From assembly GCA_963575745.1 (NCBI GenBank), contig CAUYUJ010014604.1, positions 333,087-397,086 on the forward strand: DNA of 64,000 nucleotides, written 5' to 3'. The DNA is from Prorocentrum cordatum. Its lineage: Eukaryota > Sar > Dinophyceae > Prorocentrales > Prorocentraceae. This document shows positions 12,216 to 24,244 of the stretch, piece by piece; position 1 is the first letter of the stretch; every line of letters starts with the position of its first letter. The notes below the pieces were generated by a model that saw only the letters and a list, made by a program, of their open reading frames with translations, was not told where the DNA came from and did not search any database. The position numbers and the translations under genes are program-made.

Positions 12216-12539
12216 TCCTTAGGGTCCATGCCGCCGTTGCCTCTTCCTCGTCTGGGTACCACGCCTGTCGCTGTTGCTCCTGCTTCCGCGCGGCCGCACC
12301 CAGGCTGCCGGCCGCTAAGCCCTGCTGCGCCCGCCTCGGCCTCATCGTACTGTTTGTTGCTGGCCCACCTTACTTGTCGTCTCGTCCCGGCCGCATGGTC
12401 GCACTGCGCACCCATTTGCCTGCCTCTTGGCATGCCGCATCCTGTACCACGTCACCCCCGCTGCCCATGCCCGGGTATGCGCATGGCACGGTCGATCCTT
12501 TTTGGTTCTTGGCTCAAGCTTCTGAGGGGCTGGCCGCGC

Positions 12540-12715
12540 GCGCGCTCTAGTTGCTTGAGGTCTTTCTTCGCCTCGTCGCTGCGCGCGAGGGCACGATCGC
12601 CCGAAAGTGTGTGTGTGTGTGTATTCGACTTACTCCGCCTCGTCGCCGCGCGCGAGGCCGCGACCGCGTAAAAGCGAGCGTGTGCGAGTGTGTGTGTGTG
12701 TGTGTGTGTGTGCGT
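12540..12715. repeat. Two units of about 75 bp ending in (TG)n
   Basis: CGCCTCGTCGCTGCGCGCGA at 12570 and CGCCTCGTCGCCGCGCGCGA at 12636 each lead into a TG tract. 12216-12539 and 12716-13384 hold no recognisable gene. Confidence 0.6.
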
Positions 12716-13384
12716 GCCCGTTTGGCACCGCCGCCCGCCGCTCCCGCAAGGCGTCCCTGGAAGCCGCACTTAGCCCAGCTTTAGTTCGCTTAGCCGGGGT
12801 GTGCTCTGGACAGGTTGGTGGGCGATGGTGCACGCGATCCCGCGGTTGAATGTTGTTGCGTGGTGTCGTGTGCCAGGGCAGTGTCCTGCCATCAGGCCAT
12901 GCAGTGTCACCGACCAGCGGGTGGCTTTATATGTTTGTTTCGCGTTTATCATTTTTTTTGTTTCGGATTCTATAGGCTTACGCCACATCCGCCGACCCCT
13001 TTTTTTTCCGCGTGGTCGTTATCACGGCTTCTTTGCAAGCTGCGGGAAAGATTCAGGTGGTGACCTTGAACTGTGTTCGGGTGCTGTTGGGCGGGCCGTC
13101 GCGCATGGGCGCCGTTTGGGGGGCCCGGAAGTTGCGAGCATTGCGACAAGGCACGGAAGTTGCGAGGAATCTGACCGCTGGGGACGGGATGGATAAGGGG
13201 GACGTGGAGGAGGGAGGATGGGGGAGCAGCCAAAGGCGGAGAAGGTGAAAAGTGAGCCAGTGGAGGGAATACGAGACAGAAAGCTGAGAGGGGAGACGGG
13301 AGGAGGGGGCGGAAGAGGAGGATGAGAAGGAGCAGGAGAACACGACGAGGACGACAATGGCGGCGACAGACTCGACGGCGTAGG

Positions 13385-14060
13385 CTGGGCACCTTTTTGG
13401 GGCCATCTTGGGGGCTTCGTTGACCGTTGTGGGAGCCTCTGGCGCCGTCGTCGTGAGAATCCTCTCGGGGGCCTGCGGGAGGCAGTTTGGAGGCTTCTGG
13501 GGAGCTGTTTTGGGGCAGCTTGGGGCTTTTTTTGGGCTTGTTGGGGGCCTCTTGGGGGCTTCTTGGAGCCTCTTGGAGGCCTCTTGGGGCCTCCTTGGCG
13601 CCTTTTGGGGCGGAAGGCTAGAATTTTAGGTTCGTGGTCCCCGTCTGGAGCCTTTCTTGGGCCCCTCTGTGGGCCCTCTTGGACTGTCTGAAGGCCCTCT
13701 TGAGCCGTTTTGAGGCGCTCTTGGGCCGTGTTGGGGCCCACTTGGGAGCCTCTCGGGTCGTCTTGATGCCGTCTTGGGGGCTTCTTTCGCCGTCTTGGAG
13801 CGTCGGAAGCCCGAAAAAACGCGAAGGCCAAAAACGTTGAAAAAACCAATGGAAATCGACGATTTTGGCCTCTTGGGGCCATCTTGGGAGGCGTCTTGGA
13901 AGCTTCTTGGGGCGTCTTGGAGGCATCTGGGGCCATCTGGAGGCCATCTTGACCGTCTTCGAGTGTTTTTTCGGCGACTCGGGGCCCTCTTGGACCGTCT
14001 GCAGAGCTTCTTGGGAGCCTCTTCGCTCGTTTGCGGCCCCCCCAGCAGACTCTCTGGAGC
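13385..14060. repeat. Degenerate GGCCTCTTGG-type repeat, copy 2
   Basis: Same word family and orientation as 1-1270. It includes the AT-richer break CGAAAAAACGCGAAGGCCAA at 13813. Confidence 0.75.
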
Positions 14061-14222
14061 GGATGACCCCCCCCGGACCGCGCCGGCGGATCCCGGGGAA
14101 TCCGGCCGGACCCCCCCCCCCCCCCCTCCAAAACGACCGGACCAGGCTCCGGGGGGAGGGGTTTGGGGAGGGGGGAAGCATCTCACACGCCGATGACCCC
14201 AAGGGGTCGGCGGATTCTGTTC
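14058..14222. repeat. Dispersed 160-bp repeat, copy 1
   Basis: Shares CTGGAGC-GATGA, C-run, CAAA-CG-CC-ACCAGGCTCC, GGGGAGGGGTTTGGGGAGGG and CCAAGGGGTCGGCGG with 53218-53375 in the same order and orientation. Non-coding. Confidence 0.65.
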
Positions 14223-14399
14223 TCTTTTAAGTATTCGCTGGTGTATTTATATTTGGCTACGTAACTTATGCCCGCGTGGTGGGCGAGGGGTACCTAGCTG
14301 GTGCTGGCGGAATAGAGGCCCCAGAACCAGTTCATGCCCAGGCGCCCGACCAGAGACGCGAAACGAGAATCGGGAAACGAAGAAGGAAGAGAGAGGAGA

Positions 14400-14915
14400 A
14401 GGATGAGGAGGGGGGGAGGAGGAGGAGGAGGAGGAGGAGGAGGAGGAGGAGGAGGAGGAAGGAACTCTTGGAGGAGTAAGAGGAGGAGGAAAGTGAGGAG
14501 GGGAATGTGTCAGGATGGGCGCCCAGCCGCCCATCGCCGCTGGCCCGCGAGAGGAGGACTTCCAGCGCCTCCTTGGGGTGTTCGAGGCCCGGTTGGCGAC
14601 GCGGAAACGGGAACGCGAGGGGCGGGCCATGATGGAAGGAGGAGGAGGAGGAGGAGGAGGAGGAGGAGGAGGAGGAGGAGGAGGAGGAGGAGGAGGAGGA
14701 GGAGGAGGGAGGAGGAGAACGCTTTCCTAGTGCGAGAAGGAGGAGAGAGGAGGAGGAGGAGGAGGAAACGGAGGAGGAGGAGGAGGAGAAGGAGGAGGAG
14801 GAGGAGGAGGAGGAGGAAGAAGAAGAGGAGGCGAAGGAGGAGGAAGAGGAGGAGGAGGAGGAGAAGGAGGAGGAGGAGGAGGAGGAGGAGGAGGAGGAAG
14901 AGGAGAGGGAAGATG
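14400..14915. repeat. GGA microsatellites
   Basis: Three GGA blocks (14412-14460, 14637-14712, 14740-14912) on the plus strand, with a short mixed interval. 14916-15483 shows no gene. Confidence 0.9.
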
Positions 14916-15483
14916 AGGTTCCAGGATCGAGGAACCTTTCCGAGGAGGAGTATCGAGGACCGAGGGATTCTTCGAGGATCGAGGCTCGAGCACCGTCGAC
15001 CTTCCTCGAGGCTCGAGGCTTTTGGTAGCCCCTTCGCCCTTTTTGTCGCGCCTCTCTGGAGGCATCCGAAGCACCTGAAACACCTCCGGCGATGCGCCCT
15101 CGCCGAGTGAGAACCGGGGTGGCGGTGGACGCCAGAGGCCAGAGAGGCACGCGCGATCAGGAGGCCTCGGGCGTCCCCGCGTGCGGCGCTCCTATTCCAC
15201 AGAGGGCAGATCGACACCACCACCAGCCTGGTTATCGGGCATTTTGGCTTTTTCGATGCGTGGGCTCCCCAGGTCGGGGGTTGCTAGGGGTGTCCCTGGC
15301 CCACGGTGCCCCCAGCTTGTCGCTCCATTTTGGAGGCTGTGGGGCCCTCTGGGCCTCATCAGGGGTTCTCTGGCTTTGGAGACCGTTGGGGGCCTCCTTG
15401 GGAATCCCGGGGACACCTTGTGCCAGGAACACTTCTGGCAACATCCGAGCAGGCCTCTCGAAGAGGAGCAACAACTGCATATA

Positions 15484-15612
15484 CATAAACTTTCGGAGCT
15501 CCGCGCGGGTTTCTCAGATCGGTTCTGGGCCCCCCTGGCGCGCTCCACGCACCAGGGATATTGGGGTCCAGCGCCTATCCCAAAAAACCGCGCGGACCTC
15601 TGAAAGTTTATG
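15484..15612. mobile_element. IR-1 palindromic element, copy a
   Basis: Left arm CATAAACTTTCGGAGCTCCG and right arm CGCGGACCTCTGAAAGTTTA-TG are inverted repeats. Inside, CTGGCGCGCTCC and TCCAGCGCC also pair. There is no ORF. Related copies are 43633-43792 and 59438-59589, with a decayed one at 39552-39634. Confidence 0.75.
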
Positions 15613-15810
15613 TTCGTGTCGTTTTTGATCCTCCATTCTCGACGCTTTTCCAAAAAGGCCAGTCTTTTTTCGACGGCCCCGAGCCTCGGAGCCGGACATT
15701 CTGGAGGCCAGAAGTGGAGACAATGACGGGCCGCCCCTTTTTTTCCGAGGCGCCAAGATGTTTGGGAGGCCAGCACAGGCCCTCTTTTTGGGCCTTGTTT
15801 TGGTGTACGG

Positions 15811-15992
15811 TAGGTTCGTGTCGTGCTGACGCGGCGACGACCCTGCCGCGGGCGTTCAAGGTTGAGCTCCGACGGTGGCCCAAAATCGGCCAATACGGAA
15901 CGATCTGGCGATCGAAAAGCCGCCGATTCTTCAAGGTTGAACGATCCACGCGGTGACAGAGACCAACGCCGAAGTCGTCACGACACGAACCC
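15811..15992. mobile_element. Short inverted-repeat unit, singleton
   Basis: GGTTCGTGTCGTG (15811) and CACGACACGAACC (ending 15992) are perfect 13-bp inverted termini 182 bp apart. Inside, TTCAAGGTTGA occurs twice as a direct repeat. It was seen once, so the mobile origin is a guess. Confidence 0.4.
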
Positions 15993-16169
15993 GCCGAGCG
16001 TGGCCCCTGGCCTGGCTGGGGGCCGATGTGCACCGGCATCGCGGTGGTGCACGATGTCGTCTGTGCCGCGCGCCCTCCGCGTGGCAGGGGCTTCCAGTAG
16101 AGGAGAGGAATTGCTACGCCCCTACGTTGAAATCAGTGAAGGAACAGTTGCTGGCTCCGCTGCCCACAA

Positions 16170-16279
16170 TCGCCTTCTTGGGCCTCCTTACAGGCCTTCG
16201 TCGCCACGGGTGGATTCGCTTCGAAATGCTGGTCAGAACGCACCCCTGGATAGATCTGGGGAGTAGCCGTATGGGTACC
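16170..16279. mobile_element. IR-2 element, copy b (diverged)
   Basis: Shares CCTTCGTCGCCACGGGTGGA, CTGGTCAGAACGCACCCC and the right terminus GTAGCCGTATGGGTACC with the other copies. The left inverted terminus is not clear. Confidence 0.5.
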
Positions 16280-16328
16280 AATGACACGCCGCTGGAGGGA
16301 GGCCGTCGGCATGCTGCTTTTTGTTGTT

Positions 16329-17753
16329 GAACATTATTCCTTCTAAAGAATTATTATTGTTGGGACCCCTGGTGCGCGACCTCTGCGCCGCGCCTAGGCC
16401 GCAGCTACATTTTCATCATTTTTTCGCGAAAGCTTCAGAAAAGTGGATGAGCTCCGGATCCGGTTTTTTGTTGACGCTCGTTTTCCCTTGCAAAAAACAA
16501 TAGAAAATGAAAATTCTTGTTTTTACTTGATCAAATTGCAAGAATCCCTTGCAAAAAATAAGGTAAAGTGGACATTCGTGCGCGCAAGACGAAATCCTTC
16601 CAAAACCTTAGGTTTCGTAGCGATTTTAACATAAAAACATCAAAAACCCAATGGTTTTCTCAGAAAGAATTGTCAAAATTCTCGATTACCCGGCCTTGCC
16701 ACCGCAGGTCCACAACGTGCTCGCGTTAGCACTGCCGTATGCAAGCCCCGGCTCTCTCGCCAGCAGGCGTATCGGCAATATCATTGGGCATTTGGGAGCG
16801 CACGGGTATCAGCCAGGCCCGCACCTGCATCAGCCAGGCAGCCATGTACCCAAGCGCCTTTGCGACGTCGCAGACGACGAGTCGCCTTAGTATGCTTCTG
16901 GGTGAGTATACTCCTACGTGTGACTGGACCTGTTTGCGAAAGCAGGAGAAAGTATGGCACCCCTTTGTGTCCAGAGCCGCGCCGTCTGCGTTATTCCTTT
17001 CTCGCTTCTCTCCTTTCCTCCTTGTCCTGCTCCTCCTCCCCCTCTTGCGCCTCGGAGCCGTATTGGAACTGTCGATGGCCATCTCCCTGTCTCCCTCGCA
17101 TGTCTGCTTGTACATATGTATAATTTCAGAACTAAACGTGCATGTGATCGTTTACAACATGGTGGACCGTGCGTATGTCACGAACCTTGTGTACTTTCTC
17201 TCCCTCCGTCTGGCTGTGCACGCGCGCGTTGGGCAGTGAGAGTTAGGATCACAGCGCCACCAGTGTATGAGCAATGCATGCGTCATCCTTGGGACTGTAT
17301 AACAGCAGAAACAGACAACATTGCATCGCAGCGGGACAGCCATCGGGACAACCATCGGGACAACCATCGGGACAACCATTTGGACAAGCATCGGGATAAC
17401 GATCGGGACAACCATAACCATCAGGACAACCATCGGGGCAACCATCGAGACAACCATCGGGACAACGATACCTTCTCTCTTGTGTCCTCCCACATCCCTC
17501 AGGAAGTTGCCCTAAAGATGTGACCGACTCCTCTCTCTCCTTCTCTCTGTCTCTCGCTCTTTCTCTGCTTCATATCTATCATACGTAACACATCTACTTG
17601 TGTAATCGCCTTCCCAGGAATTTGCCTCAAAAATGTGACCAACTATCTTGGCACTGCGTACCATCTCACGTGTACCGTGTACCACATCTTCTCAGGTTGC
17701 CTCACACATGTGACGAATCTCTTTCTATCTCTCTCTCCACTGGCTCTCTGTCT

Positions 17754-17787
<34 letters not shown>

Positions 17788-18083
17788 GTACTATGTATGT
17801 CATACGCAACAAATGCACCATGCGGGGCACATGCGGGGCCCAAACAAGTGATCAACCTCTGCGGGTGTGTACTCCACGCCAGTGTAGTATCCACGATCGT
17901 CCGCGCGCCACGAAGTGAAGTGTCCTGACGTCATAGGGCGGGAAGCTGGGTGTGGGTGGTTCCCGAGAGTCGTGTGGATGTTTGGTAGAGCTTGCATTGC
18001 CCCCCCACGAAGTGGGGGTATTGGCTGGCGTCGCATGAAAACCCTGGCACTGGGGAGAACACTGAGCGTTCGGGTAAAATGAT
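16329..18083. mobile_element. Element N, copy 1 (longest)
   Basis: Starts GAACATTATTCCTTCTAAAG next to TTG repeats and ends GAGCGTTCGGGTAAAATGAT-T before TTG repeats. The first 340 bp are nearly identical to 34281-34612. The last 280 bp (GTGTACTCCACGCCAGTGTA to the end) are shared by all three copies. AT-rich sub-repeats (CCCTTGCAAAAAA) lie in the first part. The copy also holds a GGGACAACCATC minisatellite (17336-17470) and CT tracts. No ORF is shared between copies, so it is non-autonomous or non-coding. Confidence 0.72.
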
Positions 18084-18110
18084 TGTTGTTGTTGTTGTTG
18101 TTGTTGCTGC

Positions 18111-18147
<37 letters not shown>

Positions 18148-18155
18148 GTTGTCTT
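18084..18155. repeat. TTG and TTA microsatellite
   Basis: TTG runs pass into TTA runs at the right end of element N copy 1. Confidence 0.9.
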
Positions 18156-19317
18156 TTGTTGTAAAAAAAGGTTTTTATCCCTCCGAAATCCTGGTGCTTC
18201 TTTGGCAGTGAAGCGCTGATGGCTTCCCCACGGCGGCGTGTCGTTGATATTGTCGCTTCGCATTCAAAAACATGAGCAGATGTCGCCCCCCCCAGAACCT
18301 GAACCGTGTTTGCGGCAGAGTGGACGCCGCGCGCGGGGTGTCGGAGACCCCATTGTCGTCCGGGGCAGGGGTCGGGCTCGCGTGCGGCTGCAGAATCCTG
18401 CTCCAGCATCAGAGGGCACATCTTGACCCTCGCCTTCGCTGTCCAGCTACACCAAATCACGCTGTCCACGACCTTTCCTTGATCCCCTCCAGCATTCAGC
18501 GGCCCCGCGGGGTCGGGGTATCCGCCAAAGCAGGGGCCGCCTGTTACCCTCAGAGCCCATTCTCCGTATGCTCACGCTCCTGTTCACTTCGTTTGACCAA
18601 GGGTTCCGTCACCCTGGCACAGCGCCCGCCGTCCTCACCGTGTGGAAGATAGCGCAGAAACGCCTTGGCGCTCGGGGCAATCCAGGCTGCCTTTCCCCAC
18701 TGGTACACATCGCGTTCTCCGTTCTACCTTCACTCTCTTGCCAGGTTGTGCGAAGCCCCCACAGCGCACGCGTCTCTGGGGAGCATCCCGACTTTCAGTG
18801 CGGGCTTTGTGCTCAGGGGTTGGGCGCAGACACTTTGGCTATTTGGACCGGCCATCCCTTTCACATACCGTGTTCCTGCTGCTGCTGCTGCTGCGCATCC
18901 TCGTCCTCGCGCTCCTGCCCCCGATCTGACCTCAAGCTGGGAGGTCTCCAGAGGTCCACCGCGGTCTGCGGAGGTCCCTGGGAGCTTCCGTAGGTCCTGG
19001 GAGATCCCCCAGAGGACCCTGGGTGCCCCCAAATCGGCAAAAGCGTGAAACAATTCGAGTGACCTATACGACCACCCTGTTGGGGGGAAAGAACCAACTG
19101 CTGGCAAATGCGACGGGTGTGATGACGAAGATCCTTGTGACGCGCACTCGAGTTAGCGACGACGCGTGATGACGATGTTGCACTGCGATGTAATGTCACT
19201 ATTGTCCCCGCTTTCTATCTCACAATCAATGTCGCAATCAACCTCACTGTCGCTCTCATTTTTGATCTCAGTATCCATCCCGTTCTAGCGATCTCGTTAT
19301 CGATTTCAATGTCGACT
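18156..19317. other. No gene seen
   Basis: Mixed sequence with short words (GGAGGTCC near 18940-19020) and no repeat strong enough to name. The ORFs are low-quality and overlap in several frames. Confidence 0.4.
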
Positions 19318-19620
19318 TCACTGTCGATGCCAAGGCGGGACACTCCTGGCCACCGCCCGCCCACCGCCGACGGAAGACTGACGGGACACCAACGTGACAC
19401 CAACGGGACACCACAGGACACCACGGAGGGACACCCCGGGCCACCTCGCGACCACCCGGGGTGGAGGGGCGGTCCATTGCATACGAATCGCCTGAGCGAC
19501 GGCGGAGTGATTCATCTCGCGCGCCCACGCAGCTTCGCCTCGCCCGCACGCACGACACGAACGCGAAATCGAAACCGATTTCCCCGTGGGGGGGGCTCTA
19601 CATTCCACTGCGATCTCACC
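19318..19620. repeat. GGGACACC minisatellite plus 60-bp core
   Basis: Units of GACACCAACGGGACACCA are followed by GCTTCGCCTCGCCCGCACGC then ACGACACGAACGCGAAATCG. The core recurs in reverse at 59770-59840, again next to a 12-bp minisatellite of the GGGACAAC type. Confidence 0.65.
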
Positions 19621-19635
19621 CCCCAACCTCAGATA

Positions 19636-20227
19636 ATGAAAACGATGATTATGACGACGACTCTGACGATGACGATGACGATGACGATGATGATGATGGT
19701 GGTGGTGATGATGATGATGACGATGATGTTGATGGTGAGGATGATAAGGATGATGATGATGATGACGATGCTGCTGATGCTGATGCTGCTGATGATGATG
19801 TGATGACGGTGCCGATGATGGTGGTGATGATGGTGATGATGCTAATGATGATGATGATGACGATGATGACGATGCTGCTGATGATGAGGAAGGTGCTAAT
19901 GATAATGCTGATGATCAGGACTCGGGCCAAACGATGTTTTGTCGATCTCGTGGATTGTTTTCGTTTTGATTTTGTTTCGCAGCAACGGCAGAACGAAAAT
20001 ATCACGAATAAAGCAACACCACCACGAAGACGAACATCACTTTTTTGCTCGAACCCTGATGATGATGATTTTGTTGTTGCTGATGATGATTGTGCTGATG
20101 AGTGTGATGATGATGCTGATGATGACTAGGGTGATGGTGGTGGTGATGATGCTGCTTATGCTGATGCTGGTGCTGATGCTGCTGCCGATGATAATGATGA
20201 TGCTGATGCTGATGCTGATGCTGATGC

Positions 20228-20265
<38 letters not shown>

Positions 20266-20290
20266 CTGATGATGATGATGTGGAGGAGTT
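19636..20290. repeat. GAT/GATGCT microsatellite
   Basis: Two GAT-rich blocks separated by about 130 bp of ordinary sequence (19915-20050). They give poly-D, poly-M or poly-I frames only. 20291-20556 has no gene. Confidence 0.9.
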
Positions 20291-20556
20291 GGAGGAGGAG
20301 GATGACTATGATGATGATGATCATGATGAATACTATGATCATGGCGGCAACGACCTTAATGATAATGATCGCGGTGGTGGTGGTAATGGTGATGACGAGG
20401 TGGAGGAGGCGCTGCGCATCCTGCTGCTGGTGCTCTCGCATCTCCCCCTGCTCTTTGCTTGACCTGGGCTCTGGTCCCCAGATGCCCCTTGAGGCAAACA
20501 AGCAAGTACGTATACTGTTAGCCGACGCGGACCCCAAGTAATGAGTTATTGCATTG

Positions 20557-20640
20557 AAGAAGTGCAGTATAGCTGGTGTAAGCTATGCGGTGTCAGCTAT
20601 GTTGGTGAAGCTTTATGATGTGAGCTATGTGGTGCAAGGG
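20557..20640. repeat. CTATGTGGTG-type repeat, left flank of LINE A
   Basis: Words such as AGCTATGCGGTGTCAGCTAT repeat with variation. The same family resumes at 30325. Confidence 0.65.
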
Positions 20641-20739
20641 TGAGGTCTCAGGGTGAGGTCTCTCACATACCACATCCTTCGCCTCATACTTCTCTCAGGA
20701 TGGCTTTACCTCTGGCATGGTGGGCGAACGCTTAGGACA

Positions 20740-21237
20740 GCCTGTTGAAAAAGCAGGAGGATAAGAGGAAGGACATGTTGGGCTCGATCAAACAGGATGT
20801 CCAGACTTTGAAAGGGGGATGTCACGGGCATCGAGCAGTCCCAAGAAGATTTGGAAAAGCGGGTCGGGAAGCTCGAGACGGGTCAGCCTGCGAGCTCCTG
20901 GCGTGCCACGTCACGTTCGTCGAAATCACGGAGTTGTGCGAGCGGGATAACACATCCGCCAAGGGGATGAACAGGACCGAGGCCACCGAATTGGTCTTGG
21001 AGTTGAAGGGCAAGCTTCCGCTGGAGCCCCGTGAGCACCTCAGGGAGATGCAGCGCAAGGGGCCCAGGAACCACGCCATCAAGATCCTTATGACGCCCGA
21101 GCACCCATAGGAGATCTGTGGGATCTGGTACGAGTATCTCACAAACGAAGACAAGAATTGGAACAAGGTGGACACCGTGATCTACGTGCGCGCCGAGAAC
21201 CACCCCGACGTCCAGGCGCAGTATACCGTAGTACACT
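20740..21237 (+). pseudogene. LINE A ORF1-like, broken
   Basis: The first part reads LKKQEDKRKDMLGSIKQDVQ; after a one-frame change it continues as DVTGIEQSQEDLEKRVGKLE, a clear coiled coil. It then returns to the original frame with MNRTEATELVLELKGKLPLE. An in-frame TAG follows at 21108-21110, after which EICGIWYEYLTNEDKNWNKV and VIYVRAENHPDVQAQY continue in the same frame. A coiled coil followed by a small alpha/beta domain is the usual layout of LINE ORF1 proteins that bind RNA. The RNA-binding role is inferred. No zinc knuckle was seen. Confidence 0.5.
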
Positions 21238-21519
21238 AAATTCTGGCGCGTCAAGGACTGAGTGCGGGATGGTATCGATGCGACGTTGGAGCCGAAAGTG
21301 AATTGGAGCCCAGATTTTAAATTGGTTATCAACAAGTCTGACACGGAGGGGAATATGGGTGTTAAGCCAAGTACAGTGTTAGGCGAGGCTCAGCTTGGAG
21401 CAGGTCTTCGGGTCGGTGGTCTGTCGAAAACAGCCGCAGAAAAAGGAGTCAGGCGGGTCCGGAGGAAGGGACCCTTCACTAGGCAGTAGGGGGATCCGCC
21501 GCTGAATTCGGGGGCGGAG

Positions 21520-22150
21520 GCTGCTCGGTTATCGCTCACAACGTCCACAATAATCCACGTGAAATACTTCGGATCAGCAGATGTTTGAACCGTTTGTGTG
21601 CTGGGGACGATGTTGTGTGCCTGCAGGAGATCCCGAAGTGGACCAGTGGGCGCAATTAGTTCCACAGGTGTGTTGCACATAGCAGCCGTACCATGAGGGC
21701 CGAACATGCCGGGGTGAGTTGATTCGATTGTGGCTTCTTGGTGCAGGGAAGCCTGAATCCGGAGGTGATGGACGGGAGGTCTGGCAAATATTGAGGTGGC
21801 CTTGTTCTGGCACAAGGCCCAGGCGGCTATATGTTAATTTTGCGTGCACATTCTATCCATGGGCAAGGGGAATGAGGAAGAGTATGAGGCATGCGATTTT
21901 GTTGATGAGGTGCGGGAGGAGACAGTAGCATATTGGAGGGACTGTCAGAGAGAAACGCTTTGGACGAAGTCTATGCGGGGTTTGCGGTTTCGATGCCAAC
22001 GTGATGCTTCCAGGAAGCATTGAGGGCGTAACTGCAGAGACTGTGCTGCGCCCTCTCCGCTCCCACATAGTAGGGATGTACCGCCGGATCATTTCATAGA
22101 TGGAAGTGTTGGGCATACGATCGGTCAATGCAAATGGCACCCGCGCGTCG
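21520..22150 (+). pseudogene. LINE A endonuclease (EEP) fragment
   Basis: The frame starting near 21528 reads SVIAHNVHNNPREILRISRC, then LNRLCAGDDVVCLQE. The N-V-x-N start and the D-V-V-C-L-Q-E block match the first two motifs of endonuclease/exonuclease/phosphatase domains, including the catalytic glutamate. Further on the sequence is shattered by stops and frame changes, and no GDFN motif is found. Together with the RT downstream it identifies the element as an apurinic-endonuclease-type LINE. 22150-22730 is non-coding or too decayed to read. Confidence 0.55.
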
Positions 22151-22729
22151 CGCGGGGAACTATGAACGTGTGGTCTGAAACGCCGGCCGTGGGATAGATC
22201 TCAGTCGACTACATCGGAGTAGTTATCCTCTATGCTACAGGTCGCTGGTCGTGCTCTTAACTATTTTGACATTCGTAATGAGAGCCCCCTGATAAAACAA
22301 CTGGGCCACAGTCGTCAAAACCGAGATCACATAGGTAGTGAGTGGTGATGGATTTGGTTCTCAGGGCTTAGCCTCGCACCAAAAATCTATGTGACTTTTA
22401 AGCGGGCTATATCCGACGCGTCGGTACGGGAGGCATTCAGATCCTTCGTCTTCTGGCCTGATGTGATTCGATTTTCCTTTGGGCGAGTTCGAAAAGGTTC
22501 TGTTCAAGATCATAGGAGTATTTTTTTGCCGACTGTGACCGCCCAGAAGACGATGGCAAAGGACAGCACCGCGCGCGGATCAAGGACAGCTGGGCGCTCC
22601 TGAGGCTCTCAACCGACACGGGGAGGATGAGATCATTGCTGAACTTGTATTGGGTGTCTAGGAGGGCCATGGCAGCATCTGTTTCCCGTGAGCGGCTTTA
22701 AGGGTTGAAAAGACACGGTGCGAAGGAAC

Positions 22730-24236
22730 CAAGTATTCCATCGGCCTTTTTCGGAATCGACGGCATCTAAAGCTCGGACAGAAAGGAGTGGCTAGAGGGG
22801 GCATTCCAGTTCGGCGCCGGTCGCTTCACGGACCCGGACAAACCACCCTCGTGGCAACGCAAGCGGATGCAACAGCTGTGGTCGGCAGCTTGTGATGGCC
22901 GCTTGGACGGCCGCGGTGGCGAGAACATCAAGCTTTGGAATGTCATGCAAGCGAGGGCCTTCTTGCGGAAAGTAGGGGTGCAGGGGCCGATGGTATTTCC
23001 CCGGATGTGTATCACGTGATCCCGTTTTCGGTATATTCCGTATCATTTTTTCAGAAGTGCGTTTTGTTGGGCCCATCGGTTCCGCGATCGCCTTTTTGGT
23101 GCATTTCGGAATTTTGAGGCTTGCCCAAGACGAAAGCTATGGAACGATTCGAAGACCTACGCGGGACCTGCGAAACAGCCAACCTTGAAACATGGTTTAT
23201 GCGAGCATTGCGTCCCATGCTCAGGCCAGGCCAAGTGCGTCCATCCTGCGTCCACTCCTACGGATTCCGAAATGGGATTTCCACGAGGAAGATGACTGGG
23301 CTGGTGTGAGAAGTTCGTCATCTCTATCACGTTTTGGGCCCACCAGTGATAGTCGAGTGCCAGGGCGTTCGCGTTCGACTCCATGCCGCATTGGCTGGCG
23401 AAGGATTCCCTGCTCGCTCGCGGGATGTCTTCGCACGGCGGCGGCTTCTTCATGCGGGAACTGAGCGGGCTTGAAGCCAGCATCCGCCTAACCCCGGTAG
23501 GCGAGACTGGGCGATCCCAATTTGCAGAACGAGGCAAGCAGGGCGGAATGGTAACGCCAGATGAGTGGAGGGCACTTCTACGACGCGTGTTGGAGCCACT
23601 CGTCAGATTGTGGATGGAGGCCAGAATTGGATGATAGAGGATCTGATCTTTTTGTCAACCGTGCGATTTGGGCCGACAGCCTAATATTATCTTGCCCTTG
23701 GGGAGGGCATGATGCAGCATATGATGCATCAGCTTGACGAGTTCATCGCTCAATCTCATAATTCTCGCGGTGAGCGATATTCGAAGCGGACTCTGGAGTT
23801 GCTAGATGTGCGGTGGGACTTCGGTGGCAATTCCATCGGGCTCTTATATTTGTAGCGGCCCAGAACCGCGTTATTGAACTAGCAGGAACACGGGCTTAGG
23901 TTATTTAGCGAATATCTGGGCCCCAGAGGAGCCACGGGCGACAGCGTGGATTCAAATTTTGGCCCTGCCTAGGAATGTCACTACCGACGCCAGTGCACGT
24001 TGCAGGTCCGATGCGCGCCAGTCTTGAAGCAGCTTCAAGCTTGGGCGACGGGCCCCGCAGCTTGCGCCGTACCCGTTTCAGAGAATTGGCACCTTACTGC
24101 CGTCTTGTTGCGTAAATATATGACGTGGGAGCTTCAGAAGTTGTGGAGGATGTTTCGTTTTCGCCGCCGCCCCGACGCATCGGCAATGCAAGTTGACCCG
24201 CGAATTTTGAATTGTGTCGGAAAGTAGATGTCAGCA
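22730..24236 (+). pseudogene. LINE A reverse transcriptase, broken
   Basis: Recognisable blocks occur in order across several frames: DRKEWLEGAFQFGAGRFTDP and KLWNVMQARAFLRKV (22768-22975), GADGISPDVYHVIPF (fingers), ARAFAFDSMPHWLA (motif A, near 23360-23410), ERGKQGGMVTPDEWRALL (motif B, near 23530), IWADSLIL (motif C, near 23670) and a tail block TWELQKLWRMFRFRRRPDAS. Motif C reads WADS where most RTs have YADD; dinoflagellate LINEs with W-A-D at this place are familiar to me, so this may be ancestral and not decay. Many stops and shifts show the copy is inactive. LINE B sits 3' of the last block. Confidence 0.7.
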
Positions 24237-24244
24237 GCTGTTTT

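Noticed and set aside
10901-12433. 510-codon minus-strand frame rich in HT and RT
   Set aside because: It runs over the GTGCGT microsatellite; all complexity comes from the repeat.
12512-12521. Second spliced-leader match (TTGGCTCAAG)
   Set aside because: Only 10 bases match and the upstream half differs; chance is enough in 64 kb.
17336-17470. CRISPR-like regular repeats
   Set aside because: Contiguous 12-bp minisatellite without spacers, in a eukaryotic setting.
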